NCBI RefSeq assembly: GCF_001953875.1
Contig: NZ_MQUR01000016.1
Location: 1 to 64,000 of the forward strand
Length of the DNA: 64,000 nt
Source of the DNA: Streptomyces amritsarensis
Lineage (GTDB): Bacteria > Actinomycetota > Actinomycetes > Streptomycetales > Streptomycetaceae
Direction of reading: 5' to 3'
The position numbers and the translations under genes were made by a program. Every line of letters starts with the position of its first letter. Position 1 is the stretch's first letter. This document shows, one piece after another, positions 1-8,000 of the stretch. The notes under the pieces are model-generated. The model was not told the DNA's origin. It searched no databases and saw nothing but the letters and a program-made list of their open reading frames with translations.

Positions 1-2
1 CC

Positions 3-152
3 CCCCCCCGCATCTCCCCGCTCAAGGACCGGCACATCAACTCCCTGGGCCGCTACCTGTTCAACATCACCGCCAGCGGCCCCGGCCAGGGCCTGCGTCC
101 GTTGCGGGACCCGGGCCCGGAAGCGGTCGAGGACGACGAAGACGAGGGGTGA
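3..152 (+). CDS. Tn3-family transposase, C-terminal end (partial)
   Basis: The reading frame is open from the window edge to a TGA at 150-152. Its 49 residues start near RISPLKDRHINSLGRY and continue to LRPLRDP, which is the usual C-terminal signature of Tn3-family DDE transposases (a conserved ISPL..H.N..GRY block followed by LRPLR). A short acidic tail rich in Glu and Asp closes the protein. Only the end of the gene is inside the window, so whether the transposase is intact cannot be judged. The run of nine C at the very start may be real or a sequence-end artefact. Its presence next to an IS element marks this edge as mobile-element territory. Confidence 0.75.
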   Translation, partial: PPRISPLKDRHINSLGRYLFNITASGPGQGLRPLRDPGPEAVEDDEDEG

Positions 153-213
153 CGGGCGGCGCACCCGACATGTCGGCCCCTCCTCTCCGTGCGGTTGAGA
201 GGGGACGACCGAC

Positions 214-364
214 TCAGCCGCCCTGGCCGCGGTAGCTGTAACTGCTTCCGGTCACGCCCTGGGTGTCGAACCCGCCAACGACGTTCGAGCCCCTGGTGGC
301 GGAGTTCGAGAAGCTGTTGTCGCTCCCTCCCACGGTCGTGGAGTGCAGATGAGGAAGGGTCTTA
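214..364 (-). pseudogene. 3' remnant of a small secreted protein gene, cut off by the IS element
   Basis: On the minus strand the sequence next to the IS left end continues as a Ser/Thr/Asn/Gly-rich peptide (SNSATRGSNVVGGFDTQG, ending SYSYRGQGG) to a TGA at 214-216. Its composition matches the N-terminal part of the secreted protein encoded at 1733-2110 on the other side of the element, so the two look like halves of one gene. If the element is removed and one copy of the TTA duplication kept, the two halves are not in the same frame and the upstream half meets TAA at the junction. The gene may therefore have carried a frameshift already, or it ended there. No function is recognised. Confidence 0.5.
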
Positions 365-383
365 GACGTCATCTCATTTGGTG
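365..383 (+). repeat. Left terminal inverted repeat of the IS5-family element
   Basis: These 19 bases (GACGTCATCTCATTTGGTG) are the exact reverse complement of 1714-1732. The stop codon of the transposase second frame (TGA, 374-376) lies inside the repeat. The outer neighbour is TTA at 362-364, the presumed target duplication. Confidence 0.9.
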
Positions 384-1178
384 AGCCTGCGGTAGCAGAT
401 GAGGGTGCAGGCGATACTGGTGAAGGCGAGGAAGTGGTCGGCTTTGCGTTCGTAGCGCCGATGGAGGCGACGGTAGCCAGCGAGCCAGGACATGGTTCGC
501 TCGATGGTCCAGCGGTGCCGGCGCAACCGCTGTGAGGACTCGATGCCCTTGCGGGCGATGCCATGGGTGATGCCGCGTCCGCGTAACCATCGCCGCATGT
601 GGGGGTAGTCGTACCCCTTGTCCGCGTGGAGCTTGCCCGGCTTGCGCCGCCTGCGTCCACGGCGGGAGCGAATGGGTGGAATGCCCTGGATCATGGGGAT
701 CAGGGCCTGGTTGTCGTGCAGGTTCGCGCCCGAGATTCCGACGGAAATGGGCAGCCCGGTCTTCTCGGTGATCAAGTGGATCTTCGATCCGTAGTTGCCC
801 CGGTCCACAGGATTCGGACCTGTCAGGCCCCCTTTTCAGGGCCCGCATGTTCACCGAGTCGATCACACAGCGCGACCAGTCCACCTCGCCGCGGGCACCG
901 AGCTCGTCGAGCACCACACGGTGGATCTTGGCCCACACCCGCGCCTTCGACCACTCGCTGAACCGCCGATGGGCCGTTGCCCCTGACAGCCCGAAAGACG
1001 CTGTCGGCAGTTGCTGCCACGTGCAGCCCGACGTGGCCACGAACACAATCGCCGCCAGCACCTCCCGGTCGCCATGCCGGCGCCGACCGCCGCCCTGAGG
1101 CCGCGACGGCGCCTCCGGCACCACTCTCTGCAACAACTCCCACAACTCATCCGGCACCAGTCGCTCGACAATCCCCAC
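374..1178 (-). pseudogene. IS5-family transposase, frame interrupted near position 827
   Basis: The first part starts at ATG 1178 (MGIVERLVPDELWELL) and contains the DUF4096-type N-terminal domain with TSGCTWQQLP and the first catalytic Asp in CVIDSVNMRALK. The second part, ending at 374, carries the DDE remainder: GSKIHLITEK, the second Asp region LHADKGYDYPHMR and the Glu region RHRWTIERTMSWLAGYRRL. The frames join with a +1 (or -2) shift at a run of four A and five G at about 822-830. In single-frame relatives this stretch reads ALKKGDLTGPNPVDRG, so two missing bases would explain the break; a programmed frameshift on the A/G run is the alternative. Confidence 0.85.
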
Positions 1179-1190
1179 GATCTGTCGCGC

Positions 1191-1658
1191 CTACGACTTG
1201 CTGGAGCAGGTGGTCTCGATCCAGGTCGCCTGGAGGTCACGGCAGACAAGGGTGAGGGTGCCGTCCCAGCAGGCGATCTCGTGGCTGCAGCCGTCCCTGT
1301 GTGGCAGGATCTCGTCGAGAATCACAGTCCTCAGGTCCGTTCCTCGGTCCCCATCGGCGGGATCGAGGATGAAGCTGGACACCCCTACGTAGCGGATCAG
1401 CAGGTCTTGGTCGTGCTTCCAGCAGTTGTGCTGGAACTCGACCTCCATCTCCTCACCGCCAGCGCCCCGGACGGCCCGGAGCGTCAGGTCCTTCACACAT
1501 CGCCTGCTGCGGAAGTCGTAGTGGTCCGTGTCCGTGGCGAAGGCTCGGGCGCCTGGCGGCAGGTCATCGGAGATCGAGGAGAGGTGGCTCAGGTAGCGAG
1601 CCGGGTCCAAGACCTCTGACAGGTCGCCGACCTGCGCATCGAGATTGACGTATTCCAT
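1191..1658 (-). CDS. Passenger hypothetical protein carried inside the IS element
   Basis: This 155-residue protein starts at ATG 1658 (MEYVNLDAQVGDL) behind a GAGCGGGGG ribosome site and ends 12 bp before the transposase ATG, so both are probably co-transcribed. It has no signal peptide or membrane segment. It is mildly acidic and holds the patterns HDQDLLIRYVGVSSF, LDEILPHRDGCSHEI and VCRDLQATW, which look like those of small single-domain actinomycete proteins sometimes met as immunity-type proteins, although I cannot assign a family. It lies wholly between the transposase and the right inverted repeat, so it moves with the element. Function unknown. Confidence 0.65.
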   Translation of the reverse strand: MEYVNLDAQVGDLSEVLDPARYLSHLSSISDDLPPGARAFATDTDHYDFRSRRCVKDLTLRAVRGAGGEEMEVEFQHNCWKHDQDLLIRYVGVSSFILDPADGDRGTDLRTVILDEILPHRDGCSHEIACWDGTLTLVCRDLQATWIETTCSSKS

Positions 1659-1713
1659 CGACCTTGGCCCCCGCTCATGACTTCCCACTGGCCGACGAAT
1701 CGTCGCACAGACC

Positions 1714-1732
1714 CACCAAATGAGATGACGTC
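1714..1732 (+). repeat. Right terminal inverted repeat of the IS5-family element
   Basis: These 19 bases are the exact reverse complement of the left end (365-383) and are followed by TTA at 1733-1735. They lie 55 bp upstream of the passenger gene start, leaving room for a promoter inside the element. Confidence 0.9.
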
Positions 1733-2110
1733 TTAGGAGTCGTGCGGAGGGGTGCTCACCACAGAGCTGTACAGGTCCTGCGAGCCGCCCAACGTGCTGG
1801 AGGCAGATGCCTGATTGGCGTAGTTGGTTCCGACAGCGTCGGAGGTCGTGATCCCCTGGCCGAAGTTGCTCGCCGTGCCGCTGTGGACCTCGCTGTCCCA
1901 CGTATCGGCGGAGCCGCTGGAGACCTGACTCGCAGAGGTGTTGCCCCACTGCGCGGCACCGTGTGGCGCGGCGATGGGCGTGTAGGTGGTGCTGAGGGGG
2001 GCATCGCCGGACGAGCCATCGCCCCCGGACGCGGCGTGAGCAGAACCCATGCCGAGGCTCATCAGACCACCTGCCAGCAGCACTGCACTGGCGATAGCTC
2101 GAGATCGCAT
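1733..2110 (-). pseudogene. Small secreted protein, 5' part, truncated by the IS element
   Basis: The frame starts at ATG 2110 with a Sec signal peptide: basic MRSRAIAS, a hydrophobic core with LLAGGLMSLGMG and a likely cleavage after SAHA. The mature part is Ser/Thr/Gly/Asn-rich with repeated short patterns (SGSADTWDS, SGTASNFG, NYANQASASS), resembling small surface or spore-associated Streptomyces proteins without enzymatic motifs. It reads through 125 residues to HDS and then TAA, and that TAA is the 3-bp target duplication of the IS. The likely continuation lies at 214-364. No family is recognised. Confidence 0.6.
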
Positions 2111-2479
2111 TCAAAACTCCCCACAGAAAAGTGATCTTCACCTGGCCAACGAGCCGACAAGGCAGTGGTTGCTCCTTCGCCCACGCCGACACCACCATTC
2201 CGGCGTTCACCCTCGGCATCACCTTCCCTGAGGGCGTCGAGTCCTCCATCGACATCCGCCTCGCCACGCTGAACTCATCCCGGTCCAGGCGCGCGCGCTC
2301 GATGGAACCCCCGTCTCCAGGCGATCGCCGGGAGACGGGGAGCATCTGCGGGAAACAGCGACCCACGAGCCGAGGGTGGCTGACGGGTGGGAACCCAGCC
2401 GCCTGCCCTGGGGACATGAGCGGAGGGAACTGTCAGTGCCCGACGCGGACCAGGCCTGGCGCCAGGCAGTCTGCCTGCG
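2111..2479. other. Region without a supported gene, upstream of the secreted-protein gene
   Basis: Open frames cross this stretch on both strands, but none has a ribosome site plus a recognisable product. It must hold the promoter of the leftward secreted-protein gene (start 2110) and the downstream region of the leftward hydrolase gene (stop 2480). One stable hairpin is present at 2309-2340. A minus-strand stretch at about 2140-2300 is codon-like in composition but matches no family I know and may be a gene remnant. Confidence 0.4.
2309..2340. terminator. Hairpin downstream of the hydrolase gene
   Basis: A perfect 10-bp stem CCCCGTCTCC/GGAGACGGGG encloses a 12-base loop (2319-2330). It lies about 140 bp beyond the stop of the leftward gene at 2480. 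No U-tract follows on either strand, as is common in Streptomyces terminators. Confidence 0.45.
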
Positions 2480-3217
2480 TCATGTGCCCAGAGCCTCCGT
2501 CACAGGCAGGCACTCCGCGAGCAGGTCCACGACGTCACGCCAGGCTCGCTGTGCGTGCTGTGGGTGGTGGCCGACGCCGGGGACCGTGGGGTGGTCGACC
2601 GGCGGGTGGTGGAAGGCGTGCAAGGCGCCGCCGTAGACCGTGAGGCGCCAGTCGACGCCCGCGGCCTGCATCTCGGCGGTGAACGCTTCCCATCGCGCGG
2701 GCGGCATGATCGGGTCTTCCGACCCGACCCCGGCCCACACCGGGCAGCGAATGCGCGCCGCCTCGCCCGGCCGGCCCGTGGTAGTCGCGTTGACCGTCCC
2801 GATCGCGCGCAGGTTGACACCGCCGCGCCCGAGTTCCAGCCCGACGGCGCCCCCGGTGCCGTAGCCGACGGCGGCGATCCGGTCGGGGTCGGTCCGAGGT
2901 TCGGTGCGCAGCACGTCGAGCGCAGCATGGCCGATGCCCCGCATCCGGTCGGGATCAGCGAGCAGCGGTATGCAACGGGCCAGCATCTCCTCGGGGTCGC
3001 CCAAATAGCGCCCGCCGTGAAGGTCGAAGGCCAGCGCTATGTATCCCAGCTCGGCGAGGGCGTCGGCCCGACGGCGCTCGACATCGCTGAGCCCCATGCC
3101 TTCCGGTCCGAGCAGCACCGCGGGCCGGCGGTCGACACCGGCCGGGAGAGCGAGGTGCCCGGCCATCGTCAAACCGTCCGCCGGATACTCGACCGTGCGC
3201 GTCGTGATCGTCGTCAT
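2480..3217 (-). CDS. Dienelactone-hydrolase-family protein lacking the nucleophile Cys
   Basis: This 245-residue protein of the alpha/beta-hydrolase fold has the length and order of the dienelactone hydrolase family: an N-terminal strand region RPAVLLGPEGMGLSD, an elbow at residues 118-123 and an acid/base pair at Asp168 (GSEDPIMP) and His200 (GGALHAFHHP). The elbow reads GYGTGG, whereas family enzymes have G-x-C-x-G-G, so the Cys position (about 120) is Gly. That predicts altered or absent hydrolase activity. The start was set at ATG 3217 (MTTITTRTVEYPA); an in-frame ATG at 3238 (MITTVQL) is possible. It is transcribed away from the oxidoreductase remnant at 3256. Confidence 0.8.
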   Translation of the reverse strand: MTTITTRTVEYPADGLTMAGHLALPAGVDRRPAVLLGPEGMGLSDVERRRADALAELGYIALAFDLHGGRYLGDPEEMLARCIPLLADPDRMRGIGHAALDVLRTEPRTDPDRIAAVGYGTGGAVGLELGRGGVNLRAIGTVNATTTGRPGEAARIRCPVWAGVGSEDPIMPPARWEAFTAEMQAAGVDWRLTVYGGALHAFHHPPVDHPTVPGVGHHPQHAQRAWRDVVDLLAECLPVTEALGT

Positions 3218-3254
3218 GAGCTGGACTGTAGTGATCATCGAGCCCGGTCCGGCC

Positions 3255-3279
3255 GGTGTTCTGCCGCCGGCAGAACACC
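3255..3279. repeat. Perfect palindromic hairpin between the hydrolase gene and the oxidoreductase remnant
   Basis: The arms GGTGTTCTGCC and GGCAGAACACC are exact inverse complements around a 3-base centre (GCC). It sits 38 bp upstream of the hydrolase start and exactly where the recognisable oxidoreductase sequence begins. It could be an operator for the leftward gene or the scar of the rearrangement that truncated the oxidoreductase. Confidence 0.6.
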
Positions 3280-3621
3280 GCGCAGAACTTCGAGATGTCG
3301 GAGGCGGACGCGGCGGCGGCCGGCCTCGGCGGGGGCGGCCTCGCCGAGGTGTCCACCCGGCGTGGCTCCGTCCGGGCACGGGTCCGTGTCACAGGTATCC
3401 GGGAGGGCGTGGTCTTCCTGCCGTTCCGCTACGGCTACGGGGACGCCCCGGCCGGGGAGGGCCACCACCGAGCCGCCGACGAACTCACGCCCACCGCCTG
3501 GGATCCGGCTTCCAGGCAGCCGCTGTTCAAGACCGGCGCCGCCCGCGTCACGCCGGTGTCGCGGCTGTCCGGCCCGGCCCCGGAGGGCGCAGCCGGAGTG
3601 TCTCGGCATGGACAGGGGTAG
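3256..3621 (+). pseudogene. Molybdopterin oxidoreductase, C-terminal fragment
   Basis: The 121 codons read like the molydopterin-dinucleotide-binding C-terminus of assimilatory nitrate reductase/formate dehydrogenase-type enzymes: EMSEADAAAAGL, the block STRRGSVRARVRVTGIREG, then VVFLPFRYGY, DELTPTAWDPASRQPLFK and RVTPV. A complete enzyme has about 700 residues, including an N-terminal Fe-S site and the molybdopterin core, none of which is present upstream. The first recognisable codons coincide with the palindrome at 3255-3279, suggesting deletion of the rest. It is probably not functional. Confidence 0.8.
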
Positions 3622-3630
3622 GTGCCACAC

Positions 3631-3822
3631 ATGAAGCAGACAGAGCAGTGGAAACCAGGAGAAATCGTCGAAGAAAGCGGCATCTACGCCTGCGATTGCG
3701 GCAAGGAGCACCTGTGGAGCAAGAGCACCGATGTCCGCGGGCACCGGTTCCCTCCGCTGCCCTACGACTGCGCGGGCCAGGCATGGACCCTGCGCACCCA
3801 GGCGCACCCCGAGGAGGGCTGA
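3631..3822 (+). CDS. Small YjzC-like putative zinc-ribbon protein
   Basis: The 63-residue product begins MKQTEQWKPGEIVEESGIYA and contains CDCGKEHLW and FPPLPYDC, a layout similar to the YjzC-like family (KPGE..P.SG.Y.C...G......RFPPCP..C). Two or three Cys could bind metal. An in-frame GTG at 3622 with a weak upstream purine stretch is an alternative start. The stop at 3820-3822 is 7 bp before the topoisomerase GTG, so the two may be coupled. Confidence 0.6.
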   Translation: MKQTEQWKPGEIVEESGIYACDCGKEHLWSKSTDVRGHRFPPLPYDCAGQAWTLRTQAHPEEG

Positions 3823-3829
3823 CGTACAC

Positions 3830-4852
3830 GTGCGGCTTCGGACCAGTGATCCCCGGGCGCCGGGGTGGCGCCGCGTGCGACACGGCCGCGGGTTCCGCTA
3901 CGTGGGCGCGGACGGTGTCGCCCTGTCCGGCGCGGACCGCGAACGGGTACGCGCGCTGGTGATCCCTCCAGCCTGGCAGGACGTCTGGGTCTGCCCCTGG
4001 CCGAACGGACACATCCAGGCGGTGGGGACGGACGCGGCCGGGCGGCGCCAGTACCTCTACCATCCGCACTTCCGCGACCGGCAGGACGCAGCCAAGCACG
4101 AGCACGTGCAGCGCGTGGCCCGGTCACTCCCCCGCCTGCGAAGGCACGTCGCGCGGGACCTGGACGGGCGCGGCCTGACCCGCGTCCGCGTGCTCGCCTG
4201 CCTGGCCCGTCTCCTCGACCTGGGCTTCCTCCGCATCGGCGGCGACAGCTACGCCCGCGACAACGGGAGCTTCGGGCTCACGACGCTGTTGCGGGAGCAC
4301 GCCACCTGCCGCAACGGCGAGATACGCCTCCACTTCCCCGCCAAGTCGGGCAAGGAGGTCTCACGGGCCTTCGTGGACGAGCAGGCGCACGCCGTGGTCC
4401 GGGCGCTGCTGCGGCGCAAGGACGACGGGCCGAGGCTGTTCGCCTACTGGGGACACGGCGCGTGGCACGAACTCCACGCCGATGACCTCAACGCCTACCT
4501 CCAGGACCGGTCGGGGCAGGACGTGACGGGGAAGGACTTCCGGACCTGGTACGCCACGGTCCTGGCCGCGGTCGCCCTGGCCGTCTCCGAGAGCACCGCC
4601 GACGCGCCCCGGGCCCGCCGCGGGAGGGTCGTGGCCCGCGCGGTACGCGAGGTCAGCGACTACCTGGGGAACACACCTGCCGTGTGCAGGGCGTCCTACA
4701 TCCACCCTCGCGTCATCGAACTCTACGAAGAGGGCGAGACCATCGCCGCCGCGCTGGGCAGGCTCGGCGAGGACGGCACCTTCGGCCACCCGGCCACGCA
4801 CGGCCGCGTCGAGCGCGCGGTCCTGGAGCTGTTGCGATCCGGCGCCGCGTGA
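3830..4852 (+). CDS. DNA topoisomerase IB (poxvirus-type)
   Basis: The 340-residue protein is a type IB topoisomerase of the bacterial/poxvirus class, which relaxes both positive and negative supercoils through a 3'-phosphotyrosine. Visible signatures are the N-terminal domain (RYVGADG, PPAWQDVWVCPWPNGHIQAVGTD, GRRQYLYHP), the central RIGGDSYARDNGSFGLTTL block holding a catalytic Arg region, KSGKE with the general-acid Lys, DFRTWYAT, and the nucleophile Tyr290 in ASYIHPRV. GTG 3830 was chosen because GAGGAGGG (3811-3818) lies 11 bp upstream and family similarity begins soon after. It is followed by a stress promoter and two CsbD genes. Confidence 0.9.
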   Translation: MRLRTSDPRAPGWRRVRHGRGFRYVGADGVALSGADRERVRALVIPPAWQDVWVCPWPNGHIQAVGTDAAGRRQYLYHPHFRDRQDAAKHEHVQRVARSLPRLRRHVARDLDGRGLTRVRVLACLARLLDLGFLRIGGDSYARDNGSFGLTTLLREHATCRNGEIRLHFPAKSGKEVSRAFVDEQAHAVVRALLRRKDDGPRLFAYWGHGAWHELHADDLNAYLQDRSGQDVTGKDFRTWYATVLAAVALAVSESTADAPRARRGRVVARAVREVSDYLGNTPAVCRASYIHPRVIELYEEGETIAAALGRLGEDGTFGHPATHGRVERAVLELLRSGAA

Positions 4853-4874
4853 ACCATATGGCAGTCCGACCCGG

Positions 4875-4899
4875 GCGTTTTTGCCGTAATTGCGGGTAA
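4875..4899 (+). promoter_or_regulatory. SigB-like promoter for csbD
   Basis: GCGT (4875-4878), a 15-base spacer and GGGTAA (4894-4899) fit the GNNT-N14-16-GGGTA pattern described for SigB-family promoters in Streptomyces. The predicted start lies about 30 bp before the CsbD ATG at 4935. Confidence 0.6.
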
Positions 4900-4934
4900 G
4901 AGCCCGATGCCAAGTGACGGTGGAGGTGAGAGGC

Positions 4935-5108
4935 ATGGGCGCAGGCAAGAAGATGAAGCACGCGGCCAAGACGACCAAGGGAAAGGTCAAGGAGACCACG
5001 GGAAAGGCCGTCGGCAACGAGACCCTGCAGATGAAGGGCCGGCGCGAGCAGATCGCGGGCGACGCGAAGCAGACCGCGCAGAAGGCGAAGGACACGTTGA
5101 AGCACTGA
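4935..5108 (+). CDS. CsbD-family stress protein
   Basis: The protein has 57 residues and is Lys-rich and hydrophilic (MGAGKKMKHAAKTTKGKVKE). It shows the CsbD pattern GKVKETTGKAVGNETLQMKGRREQIAGDAKQTAQKAKD. CsbD proteins are small, probably unfolded or helical general-stress proteins of the SigB regulon, with unknown biochemical role. GGAGGTGAG at 4922-4930 sets the ATG. The SigB-like promoter directly upstream supports stress control. Confidence 0.88.
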   Translation: MGAGKKMKHAAKTTKGKVKETTGKAVGNETLQMKGRREQIAGDAKQTAQKAKDTLKH

Positions 5109-5145
5109 CCCTTTGCGGGTATCGGATGCCGTGGCGTGCGGGAGT

Positions 5146-5171
5146 GCCGGCAGGACGTGCGTCCTGCCGGC
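5146..5171 (+). terminator. Strong hairpin between the two CsbD genes
   Basis: A perfect 11-bp stem (GCCGGCAGGAC/GTCCTGCCGGC) with a 4-base loop lies between the two csbD genes. It could terminate the first gene or act as an attenuating or stabilising hairpin for the second, whose ribosome site (AAGGAG, 5180-5185) follows 9 bases later. Confidence 0.6.
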
Positions 5172-5193
5172 GCTCCTCGGAAGGAGCGGCACG

Positions 5194-5364
5194 ATGAGCA
5201 TGAAGGAGAAGGCGAAAGCCGAGATGGAGCGAGCTGCCGGAAAGGTGGTCAGGAAGACGGCCCATGCCCTCGGCAAGGAAACCCTCGCCGCCAAAGGCGC
5301 GGCTCTGGAATCCCGAGGACAGGCGCGGCGACTGAAGGAAAAGGGCAAGGACACCTTCCGGTGA
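5194..5364 (+). CDS. Second CsbD-like stress protein
   Basis: The protein has 56 residues (MSMKEKAKAEMERAAGKVVRK) with a CsbD-like core KVVRKTAHALGKETLAAKGAALESRGQARRLKEKGKDTFR, including the KETLAAKG and (A/E)KGKD-like turns. It is a diverged neighbour copy of the gene at 4935-5108. AAGGAG at 5180-5185 precedes the ATG by 8 bp. A GGGTAT box at 5117-5122 could give it its own SigB-like promoter, though no matching -35 element is visible. Confidence 0.75.
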   Translation: MSMKEKAKAEMERAAGKVVRKTAHALGKETLAAKGAALESRGQARRLKEKGKDTFR

Positions 5365-5495
5365 CCGTTCCTTGAGTTGAGCCATGAGCCACCTGCCCCG
5401 TACGTCGACCGACCGACGCCCCGGGAGTGGACCGGTGGTTTCCACCGGGCCGACTCGGGCTCGGCCGGCCGCCTGCTGCGCACGGTCGCAGCGCA

Positions 5496-5681
5496 TCAGA
5501 ACACCGCGCGCACCAGACGTCGTACCGCCAGCCGCATGCCCCAGAACGTCAGGCGCGCCCCCCACACGCCCATGCGCACGACCATCCGCCGCAGGACGGA
5601 CCGAGGCGTCCAGCGGGCAAGGAACCGGCGTCTGCGCCTTCTGCGTCTGAAGCGCCGCAGGCGCCGGCTCACGGTGGACAT
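5496..5681 (-). CDS. Small arginine-rich protein at the gas vesicle locus
   Basis: The 61-residue product (MSTVSRRLRRFRRRR) has a run of Arg followed by a short amphipathic or hydrophobic segment (VWGARLTFWGMRLAVRRLV). AAGGAGG 7 bp before ATG 5681 is an excellent ribosome site and is the main argument that the frame is real. It lies 27 bp downstream of the SRPBCC gene on the same strand, so it probably belongs to that operon. It could be a peripheral membrane or nucleic-acid-binding peptide. No family is recognised. Confidence 0.6.
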   Translation of the reverse strand: MSTVSRRLRRFRRRRRRRRFLARWTPRSVLRRMVVRMGVWGARLTFWGMRLAVRRLVRAVF

Positions 5682-5708
5682 CACGAAGCCTCCTTGCCTG
5701 CTGCCGGC

Positions 5709-6842
<1,134 letters not shown>

Positions 6843-6845
6843 GGC

Positions 6846-7802
6846 CTACCTCCGCGCGGACTGCTTGCGGGACGCCGTCTTCTTGGCGGCCGTCTTGCGT
6901 GCCGGGCTGCGGCTCGAGGCCTTCTTGGCGGCCGTCTTGCGCGGCGCGCTCTGGCCTGCTGTCCGCTTACCCGGAGCCGCCGTGCCGGTCTTCTTCGCGG
7001 CGGGCCTGGAGGAGGCGGTCTTGGAAGCGGACTTCTTGGGCGGGGCCGCCTTTGCGGCGGACCTTCCACTCGCCGGCTTCTTCGCCGCTGTCTTCTTCGC
7101 CGCCGCCTTCTTCGCGGTCGCCTTCTTGGCGGGCGCGGCCTTCTTGGCAGGAGCGGATTTTCTGGGAGCCGCGGTCTTCTTGCCGGGGGTCGGCCGCTCC
7201 TCGGTGCTACGAGAGCGTGCGGCGGCGCTCGGGGCGGCGCGACGACGGGCCGGCCGGCGGCGTGCGGGCTTCTCCTCTTCCTCCTGGTCTTCCTCTGCGC
7301 CTTCCTCCTCCCCTTCCTCTTCTTCGTCCTCCGGCTCCCCCTCCTCTTCTTCCTCCGGCTCCTCTTCCTCCTCTTCCTCGGGTTCGGGGTAGTCCTCGTC
7401 CTCCTCGTCCTCGTCCTCGTCCTCTTCCTCGTACTCCGCCTCGTCCTCGTAGGGTTCTTCGTCTTCGTAGTCCTCGTCGCGACGGCCGCTCCGCGTCAGT
7501 TCGAGCGTGCGCTCGTGCAGGGAGTCGGCGAGGCTGGCGAGCTGTCGGTTGGCCGCGGCACTCAGCGCCTGACGGCCGGCGTCCAAGGCCTCGCCTCGCA
7601 GTTGGTCGCTGAGGTCGGCGAACTGCGGCATCTCCTTGACCTTGGCGAGGCCTTGTCTCAGGAGCTGGTCCGGTTCGAGACCGAATCGACGGCCGGCAAG
7701 GTAGGTCGCCACGGCAAAGGCCATGCGACCCTTCTTCGCTCGGCCGAGTACGTAGCCCCCAGCCAGCGCGGCTGCGAGCGCGATCTTGGTGGTGTCTTGC
7801 AT
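6846..7802 (-). CDS. Membrane-anchored histone-H1-like protein of the gas vesicle locus
   Basis: The 318-residue protein begins MQDTTKIALAAALAGGYVLG, a probable membrane anchor of 15-18 residues, then a folded segment (about 25-105, FGLEPDQLLRQGLAKVKEMP). An extreme Glu/Asp tract covers about 108-175 and a Lys/Ala/Pro-rich tail resembling histone H1 (KKAAPAKKATAKKAAAKK) follows to the end. AAAAGGGG is spaced properly for ATG 7802 and not for the ATG at 7808. The gene runs divergently from gvpO and leads the operon containing the SRPBCC protein. A polyampholyte of this type could tether vesicles, nucleic acid or membrane; that is inference. Confidence 0.75.
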   Translation of the reverse strand: MQDTTKIALAAALAGGYVLGRAKKGRMAFAVATYLAGRRFGLEPDQLLRQGLAKVKEMPQFADLSDQLRGEALDAGRQALSAAANRQLASLADSLHERTLELTRSGRRDEDYEDEEPYEDEAEYEEEDEDEDEEDEDYPEPEEEEEEEPEEEEEGEPEDEEEEGEEEGAEEDQEEEEKPARRRPARRRAAPSAAARSRSTEERPTPGKKTAAPRKSAPAKKAAPAKKATAKKAAAKKTAAKKPASGRSAAKAAPPKKSASKTASSRPAAKKTGTAAPGKRTAGQSAPRKTAAKKASSRSPARKTAAKKTASRKQSARR

Positions 7803-8000
7803 GATCATCCCCTTTTGGCCGGGGGGTCGCGGGCCTGTCGTTCACGTCGACGCCGATGCGTCGGGACGTCCTGCTGTGCCGGCCGCCGCATCAGTTCCTC
7901 ACGGGGCGGTCCTGAAAAGCTCCTGCCCCCGATCTCGGACTTATGCGCAGATTTAGTGACATTCTTGTCTAGAAGGCGGACGTCTCCACAGGAGTGGTAT

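Larger units (their letters stand above)
365..1732 (-). mobile_element. IS5-family (IS427-like) insertion sequence with a passenger gene
   Basis: The element is bounded by perfect 19-bp inverted repeats (365-383 and 1714-1732, starting GACGTCATCTCATTTGG). It is flanked by a 3-bp direct repeat TTA at 362-364 and 1733-1735, which agrees with the TNA target duplication of the IS427 subgroup. At 1368 bp it is several hundred bp longer than a simple member. The extra length is a separate open reading frame (1191-1658) between the transposase start and the right repeat. Transposase and passenger lie on the same strand 12 bp apart. The transposase frame is interrupted, so this copy may be inactive unless a frameshift is programmed. 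Confidence 0.85.

Noticed and set aside
2131..2643. Long open frame on the plus strand
   Set aside because: No ribosome site or recognisable domain, and its second half is antisense to the hydrolase gene.
7260..7470. CTC/TCC-rich low-complexity tract
   Set aside because: It encodes the Glu/Asp tract of the histone-like protein on the minus strand.
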